The position numbers were made by a program, and so were the translations under genes. Below, in pieces: positions 8,919-18,799 of a stretch of 64,000 nucleotides of DNA. Position 1 is the first letter of the stretch. Every line of letters begins with the position of its first letter. This stretch comes from Halomarina litorea (lineage in GTDB: Archaea > Halobacteriota > Halobacteria > Halobacteriales > Haloarculaceae), in the NCBI RefSeq assembly GCF_024227715.1, contig NZ_CP100448.1:62001-126000 (forward strand), written 5' to 3'. Under the pieces are notes generated by a model, which did no database searches, was not told the origin of the DNA, and saw nothing but the letters and a program-made list of their open reading frames with translations.

Positions 8919-9047
8919 TCACGTCCGCGTGCGGACGTGCCGTTCGTACTGTGGCACCGCCGTCCAGTAGTACATCAACCCGGCGTACCCGAGGATACAC
9001 AGCCACGTGAGCGCGACGACGGTAATCGGTTCCGAGAGTGTCACCAT
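8919..9047 (-). CDS. 42-residue single-span membrane protein
   Basis: A short gene encoding MVTLSEPITVVALTWLCILG, then YAGLMYYWTAVPQYERHVRT and a final RT. Residues 8-28 form one membrane span, followed by an aromatic interface (YYW) and a basic tail. All codons follow the local third-position G/C preference. It lies 95 nt upstream of the 34-residue membrane peptide gene on the same strand, so the two may be expressed together. Function unknown. Confidence 0.6.
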   Translation of the reverse strand: MVTLSEPITVVALTWLCILGYAGLMYYWTAVPQYERHVRTRT

Positions 9048-9338
9048 GGTCGACACCGGTCGGGGCCGAACGTGACCGTGGTTGCTAGGTATTGAGTCCC
9101 CACCCGGCGCGGCGGCTACACCCGTTCACTCGACCCCGCAGGCGGTGGCCGGACGTGCAGTCCTGGACCGCGCGAGTCGGGAGAGGGCTTGCAGTTCCAA
9201 TCTCACCCGTCGGTCCCAGTGGCGGCAGGTATCGCCCGAATCGGCGTCGGTCGGCAGCGGACGGCGACCTCGAACCCTCGCGTCGGGCCTTCGTGCGCAC
9301 ACCGAAAGGGTATGCAGCGACCTGCCGTCACTAGAAGT

Positions 9339-10037
9339 ATGACGTTCGCCCGCGCTGGGACCAGTGGGCGGGTCACCGACCACCTCGACTCCGACCGGAC
9401 CGTCGACGACCCGACCGACGCGGACCGGTACGTCGACGTCCGACACTACCCGGGTCAGGTCCACCGAATCGACGTAGACGCAGTGAACGAGAACCACGAA
9501 CTCCGGACCGTTCCCGCCGGACGCGTCCACGAGGTCGCCGTCTGGAGCGACGGTGACCGGGAGCGAGTTCTCGGACCGTACGAGGGCTGTCGACGCGCCT
9601 GCGAGGTGGCCGTCGACCTCGCCGAACAGGAGCGTCTCCCGCTTCGCGACGTCGTCCCGCGACTCGTCCCGGACGACGACACCCGCGAGCAACGTCGCCG
9701 CGAGGGTCGCTGGCCACCGCACCGCGACGAGGCCCGGGAGTTCCGCGCCGAACTCCCGGACGACCTGCAGATCAGCCCGGACGACCACGACATCTCCGTC
9801 CGCATCTCGATCGACCCCGACCCGAACCCCCCGTCCGGCGACGACGTCCCCCTCGATGGCTACGCGGACACCTACGACGTGTTGCTCACCCACAACACCT
9901 CTCCCTACGAGGTCATCGAACAGATCGAGGAGCGCGTCGAGTCCCGCCGGGACGCCATCGACACCGCCGTCGACACGGCCCGCGAGCGCGAGTGGGCCGT
10001 CTACACCCGGATGGCGAGCCCCTCGACGGGGTCCTGA
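9339..10037 (+). CDS. uncharacterised haloarchaeal protein
   Basis: A 232-residue acidic soluble protein that I cannot assign. It opens with RVTDHLDSDRTVDDPTDADRYVDVRHYPG and has a strand-rich first half. A charged linker follows around 105-120. The last third has a helical stretch (SPYEVIEQIEERVESRRDAID) reminiscent of a dimerisation helix. No signal peptide or membrane span is present. The ATG at 9339 is used because upstream in-frame residues are Arg/Pro-rich and lack protein character. The 291 nt before it hold nothing recognisable. It precedes an HTH_10 regulator by 73 nt on the same strand. Confidence 0.6.
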   Translation: MTFARAGTSGRVTDHLDSDRTVDDPTDADRYVDVRHYPGQVHRIDVDAVNENHELRTVPAGRVHEVAVWSDGDRERVLGPYEGCRRACEVAVDLAEQERLPLRDVVPRLVPDDDTREQRRREGRWPPHRDEAREFRAELPDDLQISPDDHDISVRISIDPDPNPPSGDDVPLDGYADTYDVLLTHNTSPYEVIEQIEERVESRRDAIDTAVDTAREREWAVYTRMASPSTGS

Positions 10038-10110
10038 CCGGTTCGGAGGACAGTCACGGCCGGCGGACGCCGGGCGTCACGTCTTTACGTCCAGCCCGTG
10101 GCTCCCCGAT

Positions 10111-10779
10111 ATGGCAACCACGGTCGTCGGACGACTCCCGGCCGACGAGTTCGCCCTCTCAGCAACGCTTCGGGCAGTTCCCGACGTGGCCTTCCGTGCG
10201 GAGCGGGTCATCGAAGCCGGCGGCGACACCGTGATGCCGCTGCTCTGGGCCCACGTCGACGACGGCACGCTCGACGGGTCGGAACTCACCGAGGCACTGC
10301 GCGAGGACCCGACCACCGACGGCGTGACGCTCCTCGGTGACTTCGACGACGAGTGGCTCTACCGGATGCACTGGACCGGCCACGTCGAACTGCTCGTCCA
10401 CATGATCACGCAGTCGAAGGCGACGGTCCTCCGTGCCAGCACCGTCGGCAACCAGTGGGAACTGCGCGTGCTCTACCCGAATCGCGAGTCCCTCTCCTCG
10501 ACGTACGACTTCTGTGAGGCGCACGGTCTCACCTTCGACGTCCAGTCGGTCAGCGAGATGGACGTGACTCCCAGTGGTCGTTACGGCCTCACCGACCCGC
10601 AGTACGAGGCGCTCGTGACGGCCCGCGAGGCGGGATACTTCCAGGTGCCACGCGGGGCGAGCCTCGACGACCTCGCCGACGACCTCGGCGTCTCCCATCA
10701 GGCGCTCTCCGAACGCATCCGGCGCGGGACGGACGTACTCGTGGGGGAGGCGCTGCTCACGCAACCGAACGACGAGTGA
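10111..10779 (+). CDS. HTH_10 (Bat-type) transcriptional regulator
   Basis: A 222-residue DNA-binding protein of the bacterio-opsin activator type common in haloarchaea. The N-terminal two thirds form a small sensory domain with WLYRMHWTGHVELL. The C-terminal HTH_10 domain runs LTDPQYEALVTAREAGYFQVPR then DDLADDLGVSHQALSERIRRG. No PAS or GAF domain is present. Targets are unknown; the nearest genes are the preceding unknown protein and tRNA-His. A paralogue of the same layout lies at 48411-49070 (WHGDGLERSTWPVLVEEATI at the equivalent place). Confidence 0.9.
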   Translation: MATTVVGRLPADEFALSATLRAVPDVAFRAERVIEAGGDTVMPLLWAHVDDGTLDGSELTEALREDPTTDGVTLLGDFDDEWLYRMHWTGHVELLVHMITQSKATVLRASTVGNQWELRVLYPNRESLSSTYDFCEAHGLTFDVQSVSEMDVTPSGRYGLTDPQYEALVTAREAGYFQVPRGASLDDLADDLGVSHQALSERIRRGTDVLVGEALLTQPNDE

Positions 10780-10813
10780 AGCGGACGGGCCGGTCACCCC
10801 GCCCGTGAGTGGC

Positions 10814-10846
10814 GTTTCGAGACGGTCGAGTGCGAGAATCGAACCC
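10814..10846 (-). repeat. degenerate duplicate of the tRNA-His 3' end
   Basis: This 33-nt stretch repeats 10959-10992, which spans the 3' half of the T arm, the acceptor 3' strand and the first 11 nt beyond tRNA-His. It includes a 17-nt identical block (GTGCGAGAATCGAACCC). It is also one arm of an 11-bp perfect inverted repeat (10833-10843 with 10874-10884) around a CACTCGCTCGCTGCG spacer. The layout fits an eroded integrase attachment site or a tRNA-associated repeat element. Confidence 0.6.
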
Positions 10847-10969
10847 CACTCGCTCGCTGCGTTCGCTCCCTGCTTCGATTCTCGGTCGGAGCTACACGAA
10901 ACTTCGGTGTGTCCGCTCGCGGTGCTCCTGACGGAGCACACGCTCGCGAGAGGGTGGAGTTTCGAGAAG

Positions 10970-11043
10970 GTCCAGGTGCGAGAATCGAACCCGCGTCTCA
11001 GCCTCCACAAGGCTGAAGGATGGTCCACTACCCCAACCCGGAC
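10970..11043 (-). tRNA. tRNA-His (anticodon GTG)
   Basis: A 74-nt cloverleaf on the minus strand. The anticodon arm is CAGCC-TTGTGGA-GGCTG, with anticodon GTG. The T arm is GCGGG-TTCGATT-CTCGC. The acceptor stem pairs seven bases and is extended by an encoded extra 5' G (11043) opposite C73 (10970), the identity element of tRNA-His. No intron and no encoded CCA. No protein gene lies within about 190 nt on either side. Confidence 0.95.
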
Positions 11044-11243
11044 ACACCTCATCCTACCACAGTTCGACTCAAAAACGTTGCGACTCGGGGGGACCGGCCG
11101 TGCGTCGCGAACCCGTGCGGTTCCCTCACACGACCGATTGAGGTCGAAACGACCGCCCGTGCTACCGCCGCCTATGCACACGACTGGCGGCGCCGCTGGC
11201 GGGTCGTAGACGAAAGGGAGACGGCGAGGAGGGCGCCCGAGCG

Positions 11244-12971
11244 TCAGAAGACGCCGGGGGCCAGCACGTAGCTGAACAGCATCGCGAGGATGCCGGTCAG
11301 GACGCCGTAGTACAGCAGCGGGATGAGTTCGAGGCGAATCACGCGGCCCTCCTCGCCGACGAGGCCGACGACGGCGAGTGCCGCGACGACGTTGTGGACG
11401 GCGATGAGGTTCCCGATGGCCCCGCCCACCGCCTGCGCGCCGAGCAGGAGGGTGTGCGAGACGCCGAGTTCACTGGCGACGCTGTACTGGAACGTCCCGA
11501 ACAGGATGTCGCTGACCGTGTTCGACCCCGCGAGGAACGCGCCGAGGGCGCCGACGAACGCCGCGAAGAACGGGTAGACCCCGCCCGCGAGGTTGGCGGT
11601 GACCCCCGAGAGCAGGAGCAACATGCCCTCGCCGCTCGTCGCGTCGGCGGACTGGAGCATGATCTGAACCGTCGCGACGGCGAACAGGAGTGCCACGACG
11701 GCGGGCGCGATCTTCTCTATCGTCTCCGTCCACGCGTTCTTGACCTCGCGGCCGTCCATCCGGTGGAGACCGATGGTCAGGAGGTGGACGAAGGCGAACA
11801 CCGCGCCGGGCAGGTAGAGCACGGCGATGGAGTCTTCGAGGCCCGTCCCGAGGATGTCGCTCCAGACGAGGACGCCGTGGGTCTGCAGAAAGTTCGTCAG
11901 TGGCGTCCAGACTCGCGTGAGGACGAGCAAGACCGCGAGCAGGAGGTAGGGAAACCACGCGAGACCGAGCGACATCGGGGGCGACCGGTCGACGACTTGC
12001 CCCCCGTCTGCGGCGACCGTCGTCCCGCGGGAACTGGACTCGCCGGGGGCGATGTCGCCGACCCAGTGGTCGGGCCACTGCGCCTGCGGGCCGAAGTCCC
12101 ACTCCTCGTCGGGGTGGAAGTAGCCGGCTTTCAGCGCACCGACGGTGATGACCATGCCGACCATCGACCCGATGAGGCCGGGGAAGGCGGGCCCGAGGTA
12201 GGTGGCGGTGAGCCAGTAGGGCACCGAGAAGGCCGCCCACGCGAACAGCGTGAGGGGCAGCACTTCCAGGGCGGGCCGGATCGAGCGTTCCTCGCCGAAG
12301 AAGCGCGTCATCATGGCGACGCCGATGAACGGCAGGAGGACGCCGACGATGACGTGGTAGGTGGCGGCCCACGCGGCGATTTCGGCGACCCACGCGGCGA
12401 CGCTGGCGAAGTCACCCTGCGTGGTGACCTCCTGTTGGATGCGCGAAACGTCCGAGAACACGTCGCGCATCCCGATGATGAGCGGCGTCCCGACCGCGCC
12501 GAAGGTGATGGCCATCAGGTTGCCCGTCAGGGCGACCGTGACGGCCGCCAGCGGCGGGAAGCCGAGACCGACCAGCAGGGGGCCGACGATGGCGGCGGGC
12601 GTCCCGAACCCGGCGGCCCCCTCGATGAACGACCCGAGGAGGAAGACGAGCAGGACGACCTGCACGCGCCTGTCCTCGCTGATGGAGACGAACCCCTGGT
12701 TGATGGCCTCGAAGGCGCCCGTCTCCTTCAGCGTGTAGAGGAGCAGGATGGCCCCGAAGACGATCCAGAGGATGTTCGTGGCGGTGATGAACCCGAGTAT
12801 CGAGGACGCGGCGATCCACGTCGGGGACATCCCCCAGTAGACGCCCGCGCCGATGGCGACGAGCCACGCGACGGGCATCGCCCGCGTCGCCGGCCAGTAG
12901 AGGCCGACCATGAGCACCGCGATGGTGATGAGCGGTGACAGCGCGACGAGGATGTCGACGGCGCTAGCCAT
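11244..12971 (-). CDS. L-lactate permease
   Basis: A 575-residue polytopic transporter of the LctP/LldP family, which imports lactate (and glycolate) with protons. Diagnostic stretches are ALSPLITIAVLMVGLYWP at the start, ILWIVFGAILLLYTLKETGAF, the GSFIEGAAGFGTPAAIVGPLLVGLGFPPLAA block, and the C-terminal GSNTVSDILFGTFQ. About 13 membrane segments. A hydrophilic insert sits around residues 310-330. No lactate dehydrogenase gene is adjacent. The A+T-rich 272 nt upstream carry the promoter. Confidence 0.93.
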   Translation of the reverse strand: MASAVDILVALSPLITIAVLMVGLYWPATRAMPVAWLVAIGAGVYWGMSPTWIAASSILGFITATNILWIVFGAILLLYTLKETGAFEAINQGFVSISEDRRVQVVLLVFLLGSFIEGAAGFGTPAAIVGPLLVGLGFPPLAAVTVALTGNLMAITFGAVGTPLIIGMRDVFSDVSRIQQEVTTQGDFASVAAWVAEIAAWAATYHVIVGVLLPFIGVAMMTRFFGEERSIRPALEVLPLTLFAWAAFSVPYWLTATYLGPAFPGLIGSMVGMVITVGALKAGYFHPDEEWDFGPQAQWPDHWVGDIAPGESSSRGTTVAADGGQVVDRSPPMSLGLAWFPYLLLAVLLVLTRVWTPLTNFLQTHGVLVWSDILGTGLEDSIAVLYLPGAVFAFVHLLTIGLHRMDGREVKNAWTETIEKIAPAVVALLFAVATVQIMLQSADATSGEGMLLLLSGVTANLAGGVYPFFAAFVGALGAFLAGSNTVSDILFGTFQYSVASELGVSHTLLLGAQAVGGAIGNLIAVHNVVAALAVVGLVGEEGRVIRLELIPLLYYGVLTGILAMLFSYVLAPGVF

Positions 12972-13069
12972 CTTGCCTCCACGAAGGCGAGTCGTTCACT
13001 TGGCGACACGACGACGACCGGACACGTACTCGGCGACACATATGGCGACGTGGGTCGTACTACCACGCC

Positions 13070-13080
13070 ATACATAAAAG
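13070..13080 (-). promoter_or_regulatory. probable promoter of the lactate permease gene
   Basis: Within the 272-nt A+T-rich gap before the permease gene, the minus strand reads CTTTTATGTAT here, a good haloarchaeal TATA element. The start codon is about 100 nt downstream, which implies a leader of roughly 75 nt. A second A+T-rich island (TTATAAATAAATGATTATG, from 13117) lies further upstream and could serve the rightward gene at 13244 or hold an operator. Confidence 0.45.
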
Positions 13081-13243
13081 ACAGTGTAGAACCAACAATT
13101 GCGTCCCAACTTTCGTTATAAATAAATGATTATGATAGATTTCACGGTAAGATGCAACATACCACGTTTTCCGGCCGACCGTGCCGGTTCCGGCGGCCCA
13201 TCCACGCCGTTTTTAGCCCGTCACCGAGTACGTCCGGCCACGC

Positions 13244-13696
13244 GTGGCCATCACGGACAAGATATACCTGAAGAACCACCGACAGCTCGCCTCCCAGCTC
13301 GAGGTGAACATCCCGAAGGGGGCGTTCAAGGGCGCGACGCTCGACTTGCTCTTCCAGGGCGAGGGATTGGAGAAGCTCGACGAGGCCACCCGCGAACGGG
13401 TGCTCGACTTCGCGACGGACTTCCTCGACTGCGACTGCGAGGCCAACCCGCACTGCGGCCACCCCGAACGCAAGTTTATGCGCTACCTGCTGGAACTGCG
13501 CGAACAGGGCCTCGGCCCGGACGCCATCGTCGACGTGATGAGCGACGACTACATGCTGTACGCCTACCCCGGCGACGTGCTCTCCTTCCTCGACGACTCG
13601 GTGCGCACGCTCGAAGCCATCGAGGACCTCGCGAACGTCGAGGGGAACCGCGAGGCGGCGAACGAGGCGGGCGAGCGAAAGCGGCGGCTCTCCTGA
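13244..13696 (+). CDS. conserved haloarchaeal protein with Cys/His cluster
   Basis: A 150-residue acidic soluble protein starting at GTG. It opens with DKIYLKNHRQLASQLEVNIP, and the centre holds CDCEANPHCGHPERKF near residues 65-80, a cluster of three Cys and two His that could bind zinc. The second half reads GPDAIVDVMSDDYMLYAYPG and is helical. I remember near-identical proteins across haloarchaea (possibly DUF5814, not verified) but no function. It is convergent with, and only 3 nt from, the ribbon-helix-helix gene. Confidence 0.72.
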   Translation: MAITDKIYLKNHRQLASQLEVNIPKGAFKGATLDLLFQGEGLEKLDEATRERVLDFATDFLDCDCEANPHCGHPERKFMRYLLELREQGLGPDAIVDVMSDDYMLYAYPGDVLSFLDDSVRTLEAIEDLANVEGNREAANEAGERKRRLS

Positions 13697-13699
13697 GAA

Positions 13700-14107
13700 T
13701 CAGCCCAGTCGGAACGTGTCGTCGCCCTCGGTCGAGTCGAGGTCCTCGAGGTTGATGACCTCCTCCTCGTCGTACTCCTCTAACTGCTGTGAGAGCGACG
13801 TCACGTAGCGTTTGTACTCGTCTAGCTGCTCGCGGAGGTGGTCGGCCTCCAGTTCGAGGCGCTCGTGTTCCCGGATGAAGCTCTTCGGCACCTCCACCTT
13901 CGGCGGGAAGCTCTCTGCGTCCTCGTCGCCCTCGTCGTACTCGTGTTCGGGGACAACACGCACCTGGCCGTCGTGGGCAACGAGCGTGTCGACGTAGTCG
14001 CGGAAGACGGCCGACAGCGAGATGTCGCGCTGTTCGGCGATGTCCCGCAACGTCTCGAAGACGTCCTCGTTGACACGGAAGGAGATGGTCTTGTTCTTGT
14101 TGCCCAT
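13700..14107 (-). CDS. ribbon-helix-helix regulator with coiled-coil tail
   Basis: A 135-residue protein. Residues 1-45 read KNKTISFRVNEDVFETLRDI then SLSAVFRDYVDTLV, a MetJ/Arc-type ribbon-helix-helix that binds DNA as a dimer through the beta strand. Residues 75-120 (EHERLELEADHLREQLDEYK) form a clear coiled coil, and the C-terminus is acidic. Starts at the ATG at 14107; an in-frame ATG 18 nt upstream would add MQFHGS. Its target is unknown; it is divergent from nothing and lies back-to-back with the HTH_10 gene. Confidence 0.8.
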   Translation of the reverse strand: MGNKNKTISFRVNEDVFETLRDIAEQRDISLSAVFRDYVDTLVAHDGQVRVVPEHEYDEGDEDAESFPPKVEVPKSFIREHERLELEADHLREQLDEYKRYVTSLSQQLEEYDEEEVINLEDLDSTEGDDTFRLG

Positions 14108-14187
14108 GCTACCGTGGAATTGCAACCGCGGCCACTTAACCGTTCGTCAGACGCTCGCACGCGCCGGACCACTCCCCCCACCTCGAC

Positions 14188-14841
14188 TCACCGCCGGAGG
14201 AACGGCACCAGCGCGGTGGCGAGTTTGTTCTCGGCCCGGCGGAGGTGCTCCTCGGCGGTCCGTCGCTCGACGCCGACTGCCTCGGCGACGGCGGCCGTCG
14301 ACGTTTCGCGTGGAATCTCGTAGTATCCCCGGTCGTAGGCAGTCGTGAACACCTCCCGCTGGCGTTCCGTCAGCGGTGGGAGCGCGTCGTCGAGCGTCAG
14401 CAGGGGCGCGTCCTGCGAGACGGCCGATACCTCCCGCTTCGACTCGACGGACACGTCGTGGCCGTCCGCGACGAGGTCACGGTAGCAGGCCGTCAGCGCC
14501 TCGTGGCGGAGCGCGAGGAGGCGACAGAACTTCGCTCCGTCGGCGTACCGGAGCGGCGGCAACAGCAGGCAGTCGTGTCGTTCGAGGTATCGCTCGATGG
14601 TCCTCGACTCCCGTTCCCGGAGACACGCCCCGGTCACAACGACCAGTTCGTCGGTGTCCCGGAGCAGGTCCTGGACGCCGACGAGTGCTCGGACCCGTTC
14701 GAGTGTCGCCTCGGCCGCCCCGCCGACGACGTGCAGGAGGTCACAGTGGTCGTTACACCACAGTTCGATGCGCGCGTCGGTCCCCCGGGTCGCCGCCGCG
14801 TACGTTCCCGATTCCCGGATTCGGAACGTCGCTTCGTACAT
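14188..14841 (-). CDS. HTH_10 regulator, likely controlling the hut operon
   Basis: A 217-residue regulator. The N-terminal domain reads [30 protein letters not shown], a small sensor typical of HTH_10 proteins. The C-terminal domain reads [23 protein letters not shown] then [20 protein letters not shown], the DNA-binding helices. It starts 60 nt from and divergent to hutU, so control of histidine breakdown is the natural inference. A 6-bp inverted repeat lies in the shared gap. The reading frame stays open far upstream through hutU, but codon content shows that part is antisense shadow. Confidence 0.85.
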   Translation of the reverse strand: MYEATFRIRESGTYAAATRGTDARIELWCNDHCDLLHVVGGAAEATLERVRALVGVQDLLRDTDELVVVTGACLRERESRTIERYLERHDCLLLPPLRYADGAKFCRLLALRHEALTACYRDLVADGHDVSVESKREVSAVSQDAPLLTLDDALPPLTERQREVFTTAYDRGYYEIPRETSTAAVAEAVGVERRTAEEHLRRAENKLATALVPFLRR

Positions 14842-14847
14842 AAATAC

Positions 14848-14863
14848 CCCTCCGTGGGGAGGG
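14848..14863. promoter_or_regulatory. inverted repeat in the hutU/regulator gap, candidate operator
   Basis: CCCTCC-GTGG-GGAGGG is a perfect 6-bp inverted repeat with a 4-nt spacer, lying 7 nt upstream of the regulator start and 39 nt upstream of hutU. In a 60-nt divergent gap this is a reasonable operator for the HTH_10 protein, but it could also be chance in G+C-rich DNA. Confidence 0.35.
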
Positions 14864-14901
14864 TCGAAGTCCTTTGTGACGCGGTAGCTAGGTGTTATAC
14901 G

Positions 14902-16656
14902 ATGACCGACCAGAGCGACGGGACCGGCCGAACTATCGGTGGCGTCGGCGAACCGAGCGAGCAGTGGCGCCGGTATCAGGGGTCGCCAACTGGCACCGAC
15001 GTCGAGTGCAAGGGCTGGCGGCAGGAGGCGGCCCTCCGCATGCTCAACAACAACCTCGACCCGGAGGTGGCAGAACGCCCCGAGGACCTCGTCGTCTACG
15101 GCGGGACCGGTCGCGCCGCCCGGTCGTGGGACGCCTACGACGCCATCCTCGCCGAACTGCGCGAACTGGAGGACGACGAGACCCTCCTGATTCAGTCCGG
15201 CAAGCCTGTGGGTCGCTTCACCACCCACGAGATGGCCCCCCGGGTGCTCATCGCCAACTCCAACCTCGTGGGGAAGTGGGACGACTGGAAGCACTTCCAC
15301 GAACTGGAGGCGAAGGGGCTCATCATGTACGGGCAGATGACCGCCGGGTCGTGGGCGTACATCGGGACGCAGGGCATCCTCCAGGGGACCTACGAGACGC
15401 TGGCGGAACTCGCCCGCCAGCACTACCCCGGGAACGACGCCCTGCGCGGGAAGGTGGTCGTCACCGCCGGACTGGGCGGGATGGGCGGCGCGCAACCGCT
15501 GGCGGTGACGATGAACCACGGCGTCTGCATCGCCGCCGAGGTGGACGAGCGACGCATCGACCGGCGCATCGAGACGCGCTACTGCATGGAGAAGGCGGAC
15601 TCGCTGGACGAGGCCATCGACCGCGCCCGCGAGGCCGCCGCCGCGGGCGAACCGTACTCCGTCGGCGTCCCGATGAACGCCGCCGACATGCTTGAGGGGA
15701 TGATAGAACGGGGGTTCACGCCGGACGTGGTCACCGACCAGACGAGCGCCCACGACGAACTGGCGGGCTACTACCCGTCGGGGTACTCGGTGGCGGAGGC
15801 CGACCGCCTGCGCGAGGAGGACCCCGACCGCTACGTCGAGGAGAGCCTCGACACCATGGCCCGTCACGTCCGGGCCGTCCTCGACCTGCAGGCGGCGGGT
15901 GCGGTCGCCTTCGAGTACGGCAACAACATCCGCGGGCAGGTCGAGGAGCACCGCGACATGACTACTGCGTTCGACTTCCCCGGGTTCGTCCCCGCCTACA
16001 TCCGTCCGCTGTTCTGCGAGGGCAAGGGTCCCTTCCGGTGGGCGGCGCTCTCGGGGGACCCCGCGGACATCCACCTGACCGACGAAGCGGTAAAGGAACT
16101 GTTCCCCGAGAAGGCGCACCTCCACCGCTGGATAGACCTCGCACACGAGGAGGTCGAGTTCCAGGGGCTCCCCTCGCGGGTGTGCTGGCTGGGGTACTCG
16201 ACCGACGACGGCGGTGTCACGGAGCGCGCCCGCTTCGCCCTCCGCATCAACGAACTGGTCCGGGACGGGGAGATCTCGGCACCGGTCGTCGTCACCCGTG
16301 ACCACCTCGACGCGGGGAGCGTCGCCTCCCCGCACCGCGAGACGGAGGCGATGCGCGACGGTTCCGACGCGATTGCCGACTGGCCCATCCTCAACGCACT
16401 GCTCAACTGCGCGGCGGGCGCGGACATCGTGAGCGTCCACGACGGCGGGGGGGTCGGCATCGGCAACGCCCTCCACTCGAACAACCACGTCGTCCTCGAC
16501 GGGTCGGACCTCGCCGCCGAGAAGGCCCGCCGGGTGTTCACCACCGACCCCGGCATGGGCGTGGTCCGTCACGCCGACGCTGGCTACGAGGAGGCACTCG
16601 CGGAGGCCGACCGCTCTGCCGTCCCCGTCCCGATGCGCGACCGCGGCTACGAGTGA
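14902..16656 (+). CDS. hutU: urocanate hydratase
   Basis: A 584-residue cytosolic enzyme for the second step of histidine breakdown: urocanate to 4-imidazolone-5-propionate using tightly bound NAD. Clear motifs are [40 protein letters not shown], the NAD-site [13 protein letters not shown], and the MTDQTSAHD-like [18 protein letters not shown]. Length is slightly above the bacterial 555-560. It is the first gene of hutU-hutG-hutI-hutH, each overlapping the next by 1-8 nt. The ATG at 14902 begins right after the 60-nt divergent promoter gap. Confidence 0.97.
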   Translation: MTDQSDGTGRTIGGVGEPSEQWRRYQGSPTGTDVECKGWRQEAALRMLNNNLDPEVAERPEDLVVYGGTGRAARSWDAYDAILAELRELEDDETLLIQSGKPVGRFTTHEMAPRVLIANSNLVGKWDDWKHFHELEAKGLIMYGQMTAGSWAYIGTQGILQGTYETLAELARQHYPGNDALRGKVVVTAGLGGMGGAQPLAVTMNHGVCIAAEVDERRIDRRIETRYCMEKADSLDEAIDRAREAAAAGEPYSVGVPMNAADMLEGMIERGFTPDVVTDQTSAHDELAGYYPSGYSVAEADRLREEDPDRYVEESLDTMARHVRAVLDLQAAGAVAFEYGNNIRGQVEEHRDMTTAFDFPGFVPAYIRPLFCEGKGPFRWAALSGDPADIHLTDEAVKELFPEKAHLHRWIDLAHEEVEFQGLPSRVCWLGYSTDDGGVTERARFALRINELVRDGEISAPVVVTRDHLDAGSVASPHRETEAMRDGSDAIADWPILNALLNCAAGADIVSVHDGGGVGIGNALHSNNHVVLDGSDLAAEKARRVFTTDPGMGVVRHADAGYEEALAEADRSAVPVPMRDRGYE

Positions 16657-17603
16657 TGGCGGGCGCGTTCACCACCGCCGACTTCGACTGGGTCGGCACG
16701 TCGACGGACCCGAACGACGAACAGTTCGGCGACGTCGTGGAGCACACCACCCCCAGAGACGCGGCCGGGTACGACGCACTCCTCGTCGGCGAACCCTACG
16801 ACGGCGCGGTCATCGGGCGCCGAGGGGCGAGCGAGGGACCGCACGCCCTGCGCGCGGCACTCGCGGGGAGCAAGACCCACCACTTCTGGGCGGGTCCCGC
16901 GAGGGGAATCGGCGACCTCGGGGACGTGGCGGCACTCGACGACTCTCACGAGACGGTCCGTGAGACACAGCGTGCCGTCCGCGAGGCGGCCGAACGGGTC
17001 CACGCCCTCGACGCCCTCCCGGTCTTCCTCGGGGGCGACAACTCCCTCACCTACCCGAACGCCGCCCCCCTCCTCGACCGGGGAAGCCTCGGCGTCGTGA
17101 ACCTCGACGCCCACCTCGACGTCCGCGAGGTGCGCGGGGACGCCACCAGCGGGACGCCCTACCGTCAGTTGTTCGAGGTGGGCCTCGACGCCTACGCCTG
17201 TCTCGGCGCGCGCCACTTCGAGACGTCCACGAGATACCACGAGTTCGTCGAGGACCGGGGCGGGACGGTCCTCACCGCCGGGAGCGTCGGCGCTGACCTC
17301 GACGGGGCCGTCGAACGGGTGCGCGAGGCGATGGCCGACGTCGAACACGTGTACGTCAGCGTCGACCTCGACGTCCTCGACGCGGCCCACGCGCCGGGGG
17401 TGAGCGCGCCGACGCCGGGCGGCCTGACGACCCGCGAACTGTTCCGCCTGCTCTCCCGTCTCGCCCGTGCCCACCGAATCGCGGGCTTCGAGGTGGTCGA
17501 GTGCGCCCCGCCGCGGGACCGCGAGGACCTGACGGCGCGGGCGGGGGCACGGGCGATTGCCCACTTCCTAAGTGGGTACGCCGAGGGGGAGGGACAATGC
17601 TAG
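16656..17603 (+). CDS. hutG: formimidoylglutamase (arginase/agmatinase family)
   Basis: A 315-residue ureohydrolase that, by its place in the operon, hydrolyses N-formimidoyl-glutamate to glutamate and formamide. The two-manganese site is visible as [19 protein letters not shown] (DAHxD) and [16 protein letters not shown] (DxD). The start ATG (16656) overlaps the hutU stop by one base (TGATG); a GTG one codon earlier is also possible. Substrate assignment rests on context, since agmatinases share the metal motifs. Confidence 0.93.
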   Translation: MAGAFTTADFDWVGTSTDPNDEQFGDVVEHTTPRDAAGYDALLVGEPYDGAVIGRRGASEGPHALRAALAGSKTHHFWAGPARGIGDLGDVAALDDSHETVRETQRAVREAAERVHALDALPVFLGGDNSLTYPNAAPLLDRGSLGVVNLDAHLDVREVRGDATSGTPYRQLFEVGLDAYACLGARHFETSTRYHEFVEDRGGTVLTAGSVGADLDGAVERVREAMADVEHVYVSVDLDVLDAAHAPGVSAPTPGGLTTRELFRLLSRLARAHRIAGFEVVECAPPRDREDLTARAGARAIAHFLSGYAEGEGQC

Positions 17604-18799
17604 TCGCCCACGGAGCCAGCGAGGTCGTCGTCGCTCCCGGTGAGGTACTCGAAGACGCGGCACTCGCCGTCGAGGGCGGACGGGTCGTCGCCGTCGGCCC
17701 GACCGCCGAGGTGGTCCGCGAGCACCCGCCCGAGAACGCGGAGCGAGCCATCGACGCCGGCGGGAAGACGGTCATGCCGGGGTTCGTCGACTCACACACG
17801 CACGCCCTGTTCGCGGGCGACCGCTCGGACGAGTTCGCCGCCAAGTTGCGTGGGGAGTCCTACGGAGACATCCTCGCGGCGGGCGGGGGCATCCTCCGGA
17901 CGGTGCGGTCGGTCCGCGAGGCCAGCGACGAGGAACTCCTCGGGAACCTGCTCTCCCACCTCGACGTGATGCTCGCCAACGGGACGACGACGGTGGAGGT
18001 GAAGTCCGGGTACGGACTGGACCGCGAGACGGAACTGCGGATGCTCGACGTCCTCGCCCGCGCGAACCGGGAACACCCGGTCGACGTCGTCCCGACGTTC
18101 ATGGGCGCCCACGCCGTCCCCGAGGGCCGCGACGCCGACGAGTACGCCGACGAGGTGGTGGACGACCAACTCCCGGCGGTCGCAGAGCAGGGCGTCGCGG
18201 AGTTCTGCGACGTGTTCTGCGAGGAGGGCGTCTTCTCCGTCGAGCAGTCCCGGCGCGTCCTCGAAGCGGGAGTCGAGTACGGCCTGACGCCAAAGGTCCA
18301 CGCCGAGGAACTCTCCCGTCTGGGTGGAGCGCAACTCGCCGCCGAGGTGGGCGCGGCCAGCGCCGACCACCTCCTCCACGCGACCCGCGAGGACGCCGAA
18401 GCGCTGGCCGAGGCGGGCGTGACGCCCGTCTTCCTCCCCGGAACCGCCTTCGGCCTCGGCGCGGAGTACGCCGACCCCGCGCCGTTCGTCGAGGCGGGCG
18501 CGACGCCGGCCATCGCCACGGACTTCAACCCGAACTGCTTCTCGCGGTCGATGGGGTTCGCCACTACCGTCGCCTGCGTCGGGATGCGGATGGCCCCCGC
18601 CGACGCCATCGCGGCGGCCACCCACGGCGGCGCGTGCGCTCTGGACCGCGAGGGCGACGGGACCGGCACCCTGCGGGAGGGGTCGCCCGCCGACTTGCAG
18701 GTCCTCGACGCCACCTCGCACGTCCACGTCCCCTACGACTTCGACACCAACCGCGTGGAGTGCGTGGTGAAGGCCGGAGAGGTGGTCCTCGATGACTGA
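17597..18799 (+). CDS. hutI: imidazolonepropionase
   Basis: A 400-residue amidohydrolase-fold enzyme opening the imidazolone ring to give formimidoylglutamate. Key motifs are [20 protein letters not shown] with the metal-binding H-x-[13 protein letters not shown] substrate-side HAEEL ([16 protein letters not shown]) and ATDFNPNCF. Length matches the family. Its start overlaps the hutG stop by 7 nt, indicating translational coupling. Confidence 0.96.
   Translation: MLVAHGASEVVVAPGEVLEDAALAVEGGRVVAVGPTAEVVREHPPENAERAIDAGGKTVMPGFVDSHTHALFAGDRSDEFAAKLRGESYGDILAAGGGILRTVRSVREASDEELLGNLLSHLDVMLANGTTTVEVKSGYGLDRETELRMLDVLARANREHPVDVVPTFMGAHAVPEGRDADEYADEVVDDQLPAVAEQGVAEFCDVFCEEGVFSVEQSRRVLEAGVEYGLTPKVHAEELSRLGGAQLAAEVGAASADHLLHATREDAEALAEAGVTPVFLPGTAFGLGAEYADPAPFVEAGATPAIATDFNPNCFSRSMGFATTVACVGMRMAPADAIAAATHGGACALDREGDGTGTLREGSPADLQVLDATSHVHVPYDFDTNRVECVVKAGEVVLDD

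Noticed and set aside
14842-16572. Long leftward extension of the HTH_10 regulator through hutU
   Set aside because: The extra residues are antisense to hutU and lack protein character; the regulator proper starts at 14841.
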